In this document: piece by piece, positions 25,368 through 33,646 of the stretch
How the letters are laid out: each line of letters begins with the position of its first letter
Position numbering within the stretch: the first letter of the stretch is position 1
NCBI GenBank assembly: GCA_017306865.1
Contig: JAFKHH010000011.1
Location: forward strand, 682,001 to 746,000
Source: Filimonas sp.
GTDB taxonomy: Bacteria; Bacteroidota; Bacteroidia; Chitinophagales; Chitinophagaceae
Direction of reading: 5' to 3'
DNA: 64,000 nucleotides
Position numbers and translations under genes: made by a program
The notes under the pieces: generated by a model
The model's database searches: none
What the model was told of the DNA's origin: nothing
The model's input: the letters and a program-made list of their open reading frames with translations, nothing else

Positions 25368-25368
25368 A

Positions 25369-26208
25369 TTATTTCGCGGGAGAATTACTTTCCCATTTGT
25401 GTACCTTCCTGGAGAATCTGTGGTAAAACGGTGTTTTACTCGTGTCAGACTTCGGTTTGTATTTACCTGTTACAATAGGTACATACATTACACGGCGCTG
25501 ACTTGCTTTGCCATAGTTTGGCGATTGCTGTACACGATGCCATAAGCGGCCATCATGTACACTTAGTGTACCTGCTGTAATGTCAAAGCCAATTTCTTTT
25601 GGGTCCGGATCGTTGTCTATGAAGTATTTTTTGCCGAATAGTAGTTTCAGCATGTTTTGTTTGTGGGTGCCGGGAATTACGCGTAATCCGCCATTTTCAA
25701 AAGGACAGTCATCCAAATGGATACCCACGTTTAGCATAGGCATGATCTTTTGGCCCATGAACAAGTCGCGCGGACTGTCCGTATGCCATCCCATTTGGGA
25801 AAAAGTGCTTTGTGGCGTGCGTATATAATTGTTTACAACAAGGCCATCTTTCTCATATTCGCCTATACGTCCTTCATAAGGACCTAAAAGATCTGTTAAA
25901 GCTGAAAGACGGGGGTCTTGCAGCAACAGGTGTAAAGGCTCGCTGAACTTTGTTGTAAAGCAAAAGCGCTGAATGATGGTTTTATCATTTTCATCCTTTC
26001 CAAATTTTAATGGAACGCCATTTATTTTATCAACTTGTTCAGTCAGTAGTTTGTTCTCAACTTGTTGTATTTCCTGTAGATACAAGTTTACTGTATCCCT
26101 GGAAAGAAAGTCCTTAAAGACGATGACTCCATGCTTATCGAAATACGCCTTTTGCTCTTCTGTTAGTTCTTTTCCCAGCTTAAAATCCGGCAATTGTATT
26201 TTACTCAT
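25369..26208 (-). CDS. Phytanoyl-CoA dioxygenase (PhyH) family protein
   Basis: 279 aa from ATG 26208 ('MSKIQLPDFKLGKELTEEQ'); the frame is open 31 codons upstream without family character. Fe(II)/2-oxoglutarate-dependent oxygenase fold: 'FDKHGVIVFKDFLSRDTVNL' is the PhyH N-terminal block, 'GWHTDSPRD' supplies the HxD iron ligands, and 'LSVHDGRLWHRVQQSPN' the distal His, with Arg in 'QRRVMYVPI' for 2-oxoglutarate. The substrate is unknown; the family hydroxylates acyl-CoAs, amino acids and natural products. It is divergent from the inositol-phosphate synthase gene across 143 bp, but a lipid-hydroxylation link to that operon is speculation. Confidence 0.88.
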   Translation of the reverse strand: MSKIQLPDFKLGKELTEEQKAYFDKHGVIVFKDFLSRDTVNLYLQEIQQVENKLLTEQVDKINGVPLKFGKDENDKTIIQRFCFTTKFSEPLHLLLQDPRLSALTDLLGPYEGRIGEYEKDGLVVNNYIRTPQSTFSQMGWHTDSPRDLFMGQKIMPMLNVGIHLDDCPFENGGLRVIPGTHKQNMLKLLFGKKYFIDNDPDPKEIGFDITAGTLSVHDGRLWHRVQQSPNYGKASQRRVMYVPIVTGKYKPKSDTSKTPFYHRFSRKVHKWESNSPAK

Positions 26209-26261
26209 GCTTGTACTCTTTTGACGCCTGCAAAAAAAATTGTTGGAAATTCCGAATAATG

Positions 26262-26287
26262 CAACAATTTTGTTCAACAATTTTGTT
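26262..26287. repeat. Tandem 13-bp repeat in a divergent promoter region
   Basis: Two exact copies of caacaattttgtt (26262-26274, 26275-26287), each an imperfect palindrome, between the PhyH and inositol-phosphate synthase genes; 'aaattgttgg' lies further left at 26238. Confidence 0.6.
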
Positions 26288-26351
26288 AACAGGTGTTGCA
26301 AAGCTAAAGTTATTTTAAGATTAATTATTCATTTTTAAAATTTTACTACTC

Positions 26352-27677
26352 ATGAGTAATCGGCCAGAAGAAGCGCGTGGTAAGCTCGGAATTCTCACTC
26401 CAGGATTAGGCGCTGTCGCAACTACATTCATAGCAGGTGTATTTGCCGTGAATAAAGGTCTCTCAAAACCAATAGGTTCTCTTACGCAAATGGGAAATAT
26501 TCGTCTGGGCAAGCGTACAGACGACAGAAACCCGCTTATCAAAGATTTTGTGTCTTTGGCTAACCTGGAAGACCTTGTGTTTGGAGGTTGGGATGTGTAT
26601 GAAGATAATGTGTACCAGGCTGCTGTGCATGCCGGTGTTTTGGATCGTTTTCTGCTGGAGGCTATCAAACCTGAATTAGAAGCGATCAAGCCAATGAAAG
26701 CGGTTTTCGACAAGAAATTCGTAAAAAACCTGGATGGCAAGTTTTTTAAAACGGGTGCTACCAAAATGGACCTTGCTAAACAGGTAATGGATGATATTGA
26801 AAATTTTAAAGAGGCGAATAACTGTACAAGAATAGTACTGGTATGGTGTGGTTCGACTGAAATATATTTTGAAGCAAGCGAAGTACATGAAACTATTGAA
26901 GCGTTTGAAGAAGGTCTGCGTAACAACGACCCGAACATTGCGCCAAGTATGATCTATGCTTATGCTGCTTTGAAACTAGGTGTTCCGTTTGCAAACGGCG
27001 CTCCAAACCTGACTGTTGACATTCCTGCATTGGTAGAGCTGTCTAAAGAGACAAATACACCAATTGCTGGTAAAGATTTCAAAACAGGCCAGACATTAAT
27101 GAAAACGATCCTTGCTCCGGGCCTTAGTGCAAGAGCTTTGGGCGTAAAAGGCTGGTTTTCTACAAACATCCTGGGTAACAGGGATGGCCTGGTACTGGAC
27201 GACCCGGATAACTTCAAAACAAAAGAAGTATCTAAGCTGGGCGTACTGGAAGACATCTTCAAGCCTGAATCAAATCCTGAACTGTATGGCGATATTTACC
27301 ATAAAGTTCGTATCAACTATTATCCTCCTCATGGTGACAACAAAGAAAGCTGGGATAACATCGACATCTTTGGCTGGTTAGGTTACCAGATGCAGATAAA
27401 AGTAAATTTCCTTTGCCGTGACTCTATTTTAGCAGCGCCGATCGTATTAGACCTGGCATTGTTTATGGACCTGGCAAAACGTGCTAACATGAGCGGCATC
27501 CAGGAATGGCTGTCATTCTACCTGAAATCACCACAGACTGCTCCGGGATTGCGTCCAGAACACGACATCTTCAAGCAGTTGATTAAATTACAAAACACAC
27601 TTCGTCACTTAATGGGAGAAGATCTGATCACCCACCTGGGATTGGATTACTACCAGGATCTTGTAGAAGTGTTATGA
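26352..27677 (+). CDS. myo-Inositol-1-phosphate synthase
   Basis: 441 aa. NAD-dependent cyclisation of glucose-6-phosphate to myo-inositol-1-phosphate (3-phosphate in the other numbering), the committed step to inositol lipids. The nucleotide-binding start is 'GILTPGLGAVATTFIAGV'; later blocks include 'LVWCGSTEIYFEAS', 'FANGAPNLTVDIPALVELS', 'PIAGKDFKTGQTLMKTILAP' (the conserved GKDxKTGQT active-site segment), 'GWFSTNILGNRDG' and 'DSILAAPIVLDLALFMDLA'. These match prokaryotic MIPS well. First gene of a plus-strand inositol-lipid operon, overlapping the next gene by 4 bp. Confidence 0.95.
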   Translation: MSNRPEEARGKLGILTPGLGAVATTFIAGVFAVNKGLSKPIGSLTQMGNIRLGKRTDDRNPLIKDFVSLANLEDLVFGGWDVYEDNVYQAAVHAGVLDRFLLEAIKPELEAIKPMKAVFDKKFVKNLDGKFFKTGATKMDLAKQVMDDIENFKEANNCTRIVLVWCGSTEIYFEASEVHETIEAFEEGLRNNDPNIAPSMIYAYAALKLGVPFANGAPNLTVDIPALVELSKETNTPIAGKDFKTGQTLMKTILAPGLSARALGVKGWFSTNILGNRDGLVLDDPDNFKTKEVSKLGVLEDIFKPESNPELYGDIYHKVRINYYPPHGDNKESWDNIDIFGWLGYQMQIKVNFLCRDSILAAPIVLDLALFMDLAKRANMSGIQEWLSFYLKSPQTAPGLRPEHDIFKQLIKLQNTLRHLMGEDLITHLGLDYYQDLVEVL

Positions 27678-28135
27678 TAAATGGATTGGCAAAAGTCATA
27701 TCTACCAGCCTGGGCATAGGATACATACAAAAGGGATCGGGAACAGTGGCAGCATTATTCCTGTGCCTTGTATGGTTCTTTGCCCGGGTTTATATTACCG
27801 CTCATCCGTATCTTACATGCGTGGCCATTGTGGTCATTTTTGCACTTGGGGTATGGTCAGCCAACGTAGTAGAGCAGTATTGGGGGGAAGACAGCAGTAA
27901 AGTTGTTATAGACGAAGTCGGTGGAATGGCCGTTAGTCTATTTTTGATTCCCATCCGGTGGGATTATGTACTTTTGGCATTTATTCTGTTCCGCTTTTTT
28001 GATATCACCAAGCCACTGTTAATTCGTAAAGCCGAGGCATTACCATCCGGTTGGGGGGTAATGGCTGACGATTTGCTTGCAGGTATGTACAGCAACTTAT
28101 TGTTACAATTGGTTGTATGGAGCAATCTTTGGTAA
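27674..28135 (+). CDS. PgpA-like phosphatase (probable phosphatidylinositol-phosphate phosphatase)
   Basis: 153-aa membrane phosphatase of the PgpA family. Conserved acidic motifs are 'KVVIDEVGGM', 'LFRFFDITKP' and 'GWGVMADDLLAG', all intact, with about four TM segments. E. coli PgpA dephosphorylates phosphatidylglycerophosphate. Here the gene overlaps MIPS by 4 bp and shares an operon with a CDP-alcohol phosphotransferase, so removal of the phosphate from phosphatidylinositol-phosphate is the better guess, as in the Bacteroides inositol-lipid pathway. A dual or purely housekeeping PgpA role cannot be excluded. Confidence 0.88.
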   Translation: MINGLAKVISTSLGIGYIQKGSGTVAALFLCLVWFFARVYITAHPYLTCVAIVVIFALGVWSANVVEQYWGEDSSKVVIDEVGGMAVSLFLIPIRWDYVLLAFILFRFFDITKPLLIRKAEALPSGWGVMADDLLAGMYSNLLLQLVVWSNLW

Positions 28136-28136
28136 A

Positions 28137-28526
28137 ATGTTAACATTTGTAAAGGCACAAGCTGCCTCACTTACAGCGTCTACAATAGATTTCCTCACAA
28201 CTACGTTTTGTGTGGAAGTTTTAAAGATGAATGCTGTTATCGGTAGTGCAACAGGCACTATCCTTGGAGGGGTTACTAATTTTACAATGGGCCGACGCTG
28301 GGCTTTTTCAGCACGTTCCGGTAAAATGACCTTACAGATGTACAGGTACATCCTGGTATGGGTAGGTAATTTGCTACTAAACACAGGTGGGATGTATGTT
28401 GTAACAACATTTACCAATGTAAATTACCTGCTGGCCAAAGTTTGTATTTCCCTTATCGTAGGGATCGGGTATAACTATACCCTGCAAAAGTATTTTGTAT
28501 TTAAACAAATGGATGATGATATTTAA
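28137..28526 (+). CDS. GtrA-family membrane protein
   Basis: 129 aa from ATG 28137, directly after the PgpA stop; the longer frame overlaps pgpA. Four TM helices are visible with the GtrA landmarks 'LTASTIDFLTTTFCV', 'GTILGGVTNFTMGRRWAF' (G-x-x-x-x-F-x-x-x-R-x-W-x-F) and 'IGYNYTLQKYFVF' at the end. GtrA proteins are thought to flip polyprenyl-phosphate-linked sugars. In this operon it could translocate a glycosyl or inositol lipid intermediate; this is inference from context. Its tail overlaps the start of the DUF5686 gene. Confidence 0.88.
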   Translation: MLTFVKAQAASLTASTIDFLTTTFCVEVLKMNAVIGSATGTILGGVTNFTMGRRWAFSARSGKMTLQMYRYILVWVGNLLLNTGGMYVVTTFTNVNYLLAKVCISLIVGIGYNYTLQKYFVFKQMDDDI

Positions 28527-31080
28527 ACGAGAAGGAAAGTTTAGGATAAAATGGTTGGCTTTTTTACTATGTCTGATCTGTACCATTAATGGCTTTGCAC
28601 AATCTGTTACCGTAGATGGAACAATTAAAGATGCAACAACCGGCCAGGCAATACCCTTTGCCAGTGCTTATGTAAAAAACGGTGCTGGTATCAGTGCCGA
28701 TGGCACAGGCCGTTTTACTGTAGAAACTGAGGTTGGGAAACAATTGGTATTTTCCAATATAGGATATAAAACACAAGTTGTAACGATCACAGCTAAGAAC
28801 GCAAAAGGCCTGGTTGTATCAATGCAGCGTGATGATGTAGCCCTGAACGAAGTAGTTGTAAGCACAAAGAAACGTGCGAAATACTCCAACAAAAATAACC
28901 CGGCTGTAGATCTTATCCGCAAAATAGTAGAGCATAAACCTGAGAACAGGCCTACTAACTACGACTATGTAGAATATGAACAGTACGAGAAATTGCAGAT
29001 TGCAGTTTCGAAGGTTTCTGATAAAATTACCAACAGTAAATTATTGCGTAAGTATCACTTCCTGTTCGAAAATCTGGATACAACCAAGATAGAAGGAAAG
29101 GCGCTGATACCGATGTATATTGAAGAAAAATTGACGGATGTGTACTATCGTAAACGTCCGGAAAAGAAAAAGACAATTGTACAGGGCGATAAGAAAGTAA
29201 ACTTTGGTGAGTTTGTAGACAGCAGGGGGATGAGCGATTATCTCAACAGGCTGTATGATAACATTGACATTTACGAAAACAATATACCTGTATTCACCAA
29301 CCAGTTCTTAAGCCCTATTGCCGATGGCGCGCCGGGTGCTTATATGTTCTACATCAGGGATACCATTGTAGATGCAGAGACAGGTGTGAAACTGGTGAAA
29401 TTATATTTTACACCGCGCAATACCAATGACCTGCTTTTTCGCGGTACACTCTATGTTACGCTGGACGGTAACTATGCTATCCAGAAGGCTAACATGTACA
29501 TCAGCAAAAACATCAACCTGAACTTTGTGCGTGAGATGTATATTGATCTTACGTTTGAGCGTTCTCCTGATGGAAAATATCATGTAGTGAAAAGCGATAT
29601 GAAAGCGGAGGCAAGTTTGCTGAAAAGCCAGAGCGGCGGCTTCTTTGGGCAGCGCACCGTGTCGTATAAAAATTATAAGATCAATGAACCGCGGGAAGAT
29701 AAGTTTTATGATGGGCCATCCTCTGTAGTAGTAGAGCGAAGTGCAGAACAGGCTGATTCATTCTGGACGGCACACAGGCACGATACGCTTTCTACATTTG
29801 AAGCGAAGGCTTATAAAAACATGGATAGCCTGCAAAATATGCCTTCATTCAAAAGATTAATGGATTGGGCCACAGTGATTCTTGCAGGATATAAATCATT
29901 TGACAAGTTTGAAGTAGGGCCGTTCAACACATTCTACAGCTTTAACCCGGTAGAAGGTTTCCGTTTGCGTGCAGGCGGCAGAACAACACCTAAGCTGAGT
30001 AAGCGTTTCTATTTTGAAGGGTATGGGGCATATGGTTTTAAAGATCAGCTATGGAAAGGCTATGGTGGATTTACTTATTCGTTGAATAATAAATCTATCT
30101 ATGATTATCCATTGAAATATATACAGGTAAGTGCGCAGCGCGAAACAAAAATTCCCGGACAGGAATTACAGTTTGTGCAGGAAGACAACTTCCTGTTGTC
30201 CTTCAAGCGCGGTACAAATGACAAATGGTTGTACAATACCATTTACAAGGTGAACTACGTACAAGAGTTCAAAAATAATTTGTCTGTCAATTTTGGCTTT
30301 AAAAATTGGAGACAGGAACCTGCAGGTTCGTTGACCTATGTTAAAATGGTCGGCTCTACACCGGACAGCATAGGAGCCGTAACTACGAGTGAATTGTCGG
30401 CAGAAATACGCTGGGCGCCGCATGAGCAATTTTACCAGGGTAAACTCTATCGCATACCGATCGTAAACAAATATCCAATCTTCACATTGCGATACATTAA
30501 GGGCATTAAAGGCCTGATGAATGGTGAATACAATTATGACAACCTGATGTTGCGTATCGAAAAACGATTCTATTTATCAAGGCTGGGTTATACGGACGTA
30601 ACGGCTGAAGGCGGTTATGTATTTGGACAGTTACCTTATCCATTGTTGACTGTGCATAGGGCAAACCAGACGTACGCATACCAGTTAAATTCTTATAACC
30701 TTATGAACTTCCTTGAGTTTGTAAGTGATCATTATGCAGGCGTGAATGTTGACCATTACTTTAATGGCTTGTTGTTTAACCGTGTTCCATTGCTTAAGAA
30801 ACTGAAATTGAGAGAAGTATTGGCTGGAAAAGTATTGTATGGTGGTGTCCGTTCTGAAAATAATCCGGCAAATAATTCCAACCTGTATAAGTTTCCTACC
30901 GATGAAAATGGCACAACTACCACTTTTAGCCTGAATGACGGGCCTTATGTAGAAGGTAGTGTTGGTATTGCTAATATCTTTAAGGTACTGCGTGTGGATT
31001 ATGTAAGACGCTTTACATACCTGGAGCATCCGGATATTGCTAAATGGGGCATACGCGTAAGATTTAAGTTTGACTTTTAA
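28513..31080 (+). CDS. DUF5686 outer-membrane protein with carboxypeptidase-like regulatory domain
   Basis: About 855 aa from ATG 28513 (28516 is equally possible), overlapping the GtrA end. A signal peptide ends near 'CTINGFAQ'. Residues ~32-110 form a CarboxypepD_reg-like beta-sandwich: 'VDGTIKDATTGQAIPFASAY', 'GRFTVETEVGKQLVFSNIGY'. The rest is DUF5686, with the conserved 'LIRKIVEHKPENRPTNYDYV' block and a C-terminal series of amphipathic beta strands ending 'KWGIRVRFKFDF'; the terminal aromatic residue is usual for outer-membrane barrels. Function unknown. Its place between inositol-lipid genes may reflect envelope lipid handling or simply operon sharing. Confidence 0.85.
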   Translation: MMIFKREGKFRIKWLAFLLCLICTINGFAQSVTVDGTIKDATTGQAIPFASAYVKNGAGISADGTGRFTVETEVGKQLVFSNIGYKTQVVTITAKNAKGLVVSMQRDDVALNEVVVSTKKRAKYSNKNNPAVDLIRKIVEHKPENRPTNYDYVEYEQYEKLQIAVSKVSDKITNSKLLRKYHFLFENLDTTKIEGKALIPMYIEEKLTDVYYRKRPEKKKTIVQGDKKVNFGEFVDSRGMSDYLNRLYDNIDIYENNIPVFTNQFLSPIADGAPGAYMFYIRDTIVDAETGVKLVKLYFTPRNTNDLLFRGTLYVTLDGNYAIQKANMYISKNINLNFVREMYIDLTFERSPDGKYHVVKSDMKAEASLLKSQSGGFFGQRTVSYKNYKINEPREDKFYDGPSSVVVERSAEQADSFWTAHRHDTLSTFEAKAYKNMDSLQNMPSFKRLMDWATVILAGYKSFDKFEVGPFNTFYSFNPVEGFRLRAGGRTTPKLSKRFYFEGYGAYGFKDQLWKGYGGFTYSLNNKSIYDYPLKYIQVSAQRETKIPGQELQFVQEDNFLLSFKRGTNDKWLYNTIYKVNYVQEFKNNLSVNFGFKNWRQEPAGSLTYVKMVGSTPDSIGAVTTSELSAEIRWAPHEQFYQGKLYRIPIVNKYPIFTLRYIKGIKGLMNGEYNYDNLMLRIEKRFYLSRLGYTDVTAEGGYVFGQLPYPLLTVHRANQTYAYQLNSYNLMNFLEFVSDHYAGVNVDHYFNGLLFNRVPLLKKLKLREVLAGKVLYGGVRSENNPANNSNLYKFPTDENGTTTTFSLNDGPYVEGSVGIANIFKVLRVDYVRRFTYLEHPDIAKWGIRVRFKFDF

Positions 31081-31102
31081 AATTTTTGGAATAGCTTGTT
31101 TT

Positions 31103-32401
31103 ATGGCTAAGACGACTAGGGATAAACTGCAATTGGGAATTTATAAGGTGATAGATCCTTTTGTTAAACTGCTTATCAAAATAGGATTTACACCTAACAC
31201 TGTAACGTTAACAGGATTCATATTAAACATCGGTGTTGCCGTAATATTTGTGCTGGGTGGCGAAGAAGGCAACCGTGGCGATCTTTCTTATGTAGGCTGG
31301 GCTTGTGCATTAGTCCTCTTTGCAGGATTGTTCGACATGCTGGATGGGCAGGTGGCACGCATAGGTAAGATGAGCTCTTCCTTTGGCGCAATGTTCGATT
31401 CTGTATTAGACAGGTATAGCGAATTGTTTATGTTCTTAGGCATCTGCTATTATCTTGTTGCACATCACTACCTGTTAAGTTCTTTGTTCGCATTTATTGC
31501 ATTGATAGGATCTATGATGGTAAGCTATACACGTGCAAGGGCTGAAGGTCTGGGTATAGAATGCAAAGGAGGGTTTATGCAGCGTCCGGAAAGGGTAGTG
31601 CTGGTAGGCGTTTCCGGCATTGCATGTGGCATTACAGCTTCTATCATAGGGGGCAACTATAAATTATACATTAAAGGCATACCGTTTCATGTATTTGAAA
31701 CGATGTCCATATTTACTATACCGATTGCTGTAATGGCAGTACTGACAAACATAACTGCAATCGGGCGTTTACGTGATTCTAAAAAAGCGTTGGACATGAG
31801 GGATAAGAATAAAATGATGACGCCGGTTGTGGTGCTTGCGTTGGTAGCTGCTTTTGCATTTGCACCATCGCATACACAGGCAACGCCGTTTCACAAAACA
31901 AAAACAGTCTTTACAGATCCGATAGATACATTGCCTGTACCTGCTGGCAACCCGCTTCAATTGTTCTTTCTGCAACGGTCACCTAACAGCAATACAATTG
32001 TATGTGAGCTGAATTTGAAAGACGGAAAATTCAATGAAGATAACCCGGTGCATGTATTTTGGGTAAGATATACAGAGCAGGGGCAAAGACAGGAATTGAA
32101 TTTTATACAACGCACATTTGCGTATGGTTTGAAGGTGAAAAAGCTGGCTACAGAAAAGTATGAAATGAATTTTGTTTCTTATAAGAAATATAAATTGTAT
32201 CTCATGCGTTCTCCTGACGATCACCAGTTTCATGTGTATGGTTACATCAATAAAAAATTAGTGATCCTGCACCGTATGTTCATTAGGGTAAATGGCGGTT
32301 CTTTCTGGTCACCGAATGTAGAATATGTAGACCTGCGTGGTACAGACCCAACCAGCAATCAACCTGCCGCGGAAAGAATTAAAGTAGCGAAGGAAGATTA
32401 G
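31103..32401 (+). CDS. CDP-alcohol phosphotransferase fused to DUF4833 (probable phosphatidylinositol-phosphate synthase)
   Basis: 432 aa from ATG 31103; upstream codons overlap the DUF5686 end. Residues ~1-235 are a six-TM CDP-alcohol phosphatidyltransferase with the catalytic motif 'DMLDGQVARIGKMSSSFGAM' followed by FDSVLDRYSE (DGxxAR...G...D...D). Next to MIPS, the alcohol is most likely inositol-1-phosphate. Residues ~238-260, 'MMTPVVVLALVAAFAFAPSH' plus TQA, look like a signal peptide or seventh TM, followed by a DUF4833 domain ('LQLFFLQRSPNSNTIVCEL', 'YKLYLMRSPDDHQFHVYGYI'). The topology would put DUF4833 outside the membrane. DUF4833 is usually separate, so this is a notable fusion; its role is unknown. 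Confidence 0.88.
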   Translation: MAKTTRDKLQLGIYKVIDPFVKLLIKIGFTPNTVTLTGFILNIGVAVIFVLGGEEGNRGDLSYVGWACALVLFAGLFDMLDGQVARIGKMSSSFGAMFDSVLDRYSELFMFLGICYYLVAHHYLLSSLFAFIALIGSMMVSYTRARAEGLGIECKGGFMQRPERVVLVGVSGIACGITASIIGGNYKLYIKGIPFHVFETMSIFTIPIAVMAVLTNITAIGRLRDSKKALDMRDKNKMMTPVVVLALVAAFAFAPSHTQATPFHKTKTVFTDPIDTLPVPAGNPLQLFFLQRSPNSNTIVCELNLKDGKFNEDNPVHVFWVRYTEQGQRQELNFIQRTFAYGLKVKKLATEKYEMNFVSYKKYKLYLMRSPDDHQFHVYGYINKKLVILHRMFIRVNGGSFWSPNVEYVDLRGTDPTSNQPAAERIKVAKED

Positions 32402-32454
32402 ACGGGAATAGTGAGTAGTGAATTGTCAGTGGAGAGTACGTTCGCGGAGAATCA

Positions 32455-32485
32455 CGCCCTTCATTGTAGTTGGCTTTAGCCAACT
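32455..32485 (+). repeat. REP-like hairpin, copy 5, with different arms
   Basis: The lead 'cgcccttcattg' and tetranucleotide gtag are followed by agttggct-tt-agccaact (perfect 8+2+8). The lead and the TT loop match the other copies while both arms changed together. A weaker related hairpin, ccgcc...ggcgg, follows at 32514-32532. Confidence 0.6.
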
Positions 32486-32565
32486 GCTGAAAATAAATTC
32501 AAATTTCTTATTGCCGCCGGTTAATTAGGCGGGTTCGAATAAATAAAGACCTTTCTTGTTTGGAT

Positions 32566-33546
32566 ATGAATAATGATGTGAAAGAAAGCATTGTGGCGTC
32601 AAGAGACATCCCACAGTTAGAGGTAGACAAATCTCTTTTTTCAAAGAGAAGTTTGGTCTTTGCAGCCATTGCTTCTCTTACATACCTTTTATTATCTGTT
32701 ATTCTTATTGGATTTAAAACGGACCAACTGGTATTGATCGCTTTGTTCAACGTCATGTATTTTTCCTCACACGTTACCAGGAAGTTCATTACCGGCTTTT
32801 CTATCTTCATCGTTTTCTGGATCATTTTCGATTACATGAAGGCGTTCCCGAATTACAAATACAACACCGTTCATATTGAATCATTATACAATGCGGAAAA
32901 AACATTGTTTGGTATTCATTTGAATGGAATACTTGTAACGCCCAATGAATATTGGTTGTCTAATCACAAACCTTTTCTTGATGTTATTACCGGCTTTGCC
33001 TATTTGTGTTGGGTGCCGGTGCCATTGATCTTTGCCGGAATTTTGTTTTTCAGGAACAGGAAACATTTTTTCTACTTCTCCTTAACCTTCTTGCTTGTAA
33101 ATATTATTGGCTTTATCGGGTACTATATTTATCCCGCAGCGCCACCGTGGTATGTGCAGTTGAGAGGTTTTGAGTTTATAGCATCTACGCCGGGTAATAC
33201 TGCCGGGTTAGCACGATTTGACAGTTTCTTTCATGTGAGTATTTTTCATGGTCTGTATAGCAAAAGTTCCAACGTATTTGCAGCTATGCCGTCATTACAC
33301 TCCGCCTACCCGGTTATTGTATTGTATTACGGGCTGAAATATAAAGCTGGTTATTGGAATATCTTTTTCGCCTTATTAACAGCAACTATCTGGTTCTCTG
33401 CTGTATATAATAGTCATCATTATGTATTGGACATCATAATGGGAGTAATATGCGCTATCGCTGGTATTTTCTTATTCCGCTTCCTGGCAGATAAAACAGC
33501 TATCGGAAGAAAATGGATGAAGAGGCTGGTGGAAGTAACGACATAA
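32566..33546 (+). CDS. AUR1-like PAP2 protein, candidate inositol-phosphorylceramide synthase
   Basis: 326 aa from ATG 32566; the frame's earlier TTG (32560) is less likely. Multi-pass membrane protein of the PAP2 superfamily: 'YPAAPPWY' (189-196), 'AAMPSLHSAYP' with H245, and 'SHHYVLDIIMG' with H285 and D289 match the lipid-phosphatase motifs in the form found in fungal AUR1 (AAPPWY, PSLHS, HHYxxD). AUR1 transfers phosphoinositol from phosphatidylinositol to ceramide. Bacteroidota make sphingolipids, and this gene closes a MIPS/PI-synthase cluster, so inositol-phosphorylceramide formation is a strong contextual inference. A phosphatase role is the alternative. Confidence 0.88.
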   Translation: MNNDVKESIVASRDIPQLEVDKSLFSKRSLVFAAIASLTYLLLSVILIGFKTDQLVLIALFNVMYFSSHVTRKFITGFSIFIVFWIIFDYMKAFPNYKYNTVHIESLYNAEKTLFGIHLNGILVTPNEYWLSNHKPFLDVITGFAYLCWVPVPLIFAGILFFRNRKHFFYFSLTFLLVNIIGFIGYYIYPAAPPWYVQLRGFEFIASTPGNTAGLARFDSFFHVSIFHGLYSKSSNVFAAMPSLHSAYPVIVLYYGLKYKAGYWNIFFALLTATIWFSAVYNSHHYVLDIIMGVICAIAGIFLFRFLADKTAIGRKWMKRLVEVTT

Positions 33547-33552
33547 CTATCA

Positions 33553-33642
33553 AACGTGAATCGGGAATCGTCAATGGTGGTTGCAACAAAAAGCATCTTA
33601 TTGTATTTAACAATATTCACGATTACCGTCTCACGATTCACG
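33553..33642. repeat. Inverted 'gtgaatcg...' repeat between convergent genes
   Basis: 'aacgtgaatcgggaatcgtc' (33554-33573) faces 'ttcacgattaccgtctcacg' and 'attcacgg' (33615-33642). It can form an imperfect stem between the AUR1-like and tetR gene ends and may act as a bidirectional terminator. Confidence 0.55.
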
Positions 33643-33646
33643 GCCC

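Larger units (their letters stand above)
25047..25368. other. Intergenic region with a REP-like pair, 322 bp
   Basis: Contains a 'gtgaatcgtgagccggaaat' word (25101-25120), two REP-like hairpins 92 bp apart in direct repeat, a 'ttaaatctcaaatttcaaat' word (25308-25327) and a strong terminator (25333-25367). No gene is supported. Confidence 0.6.

Noticed and set aside
26321-26938. 205-codon minus-strand frame
   Set aside because: Antisense to the start of the inositol-phosphate synthase gene; Ser-rich, featureless and explained by the codon use of the real gene.
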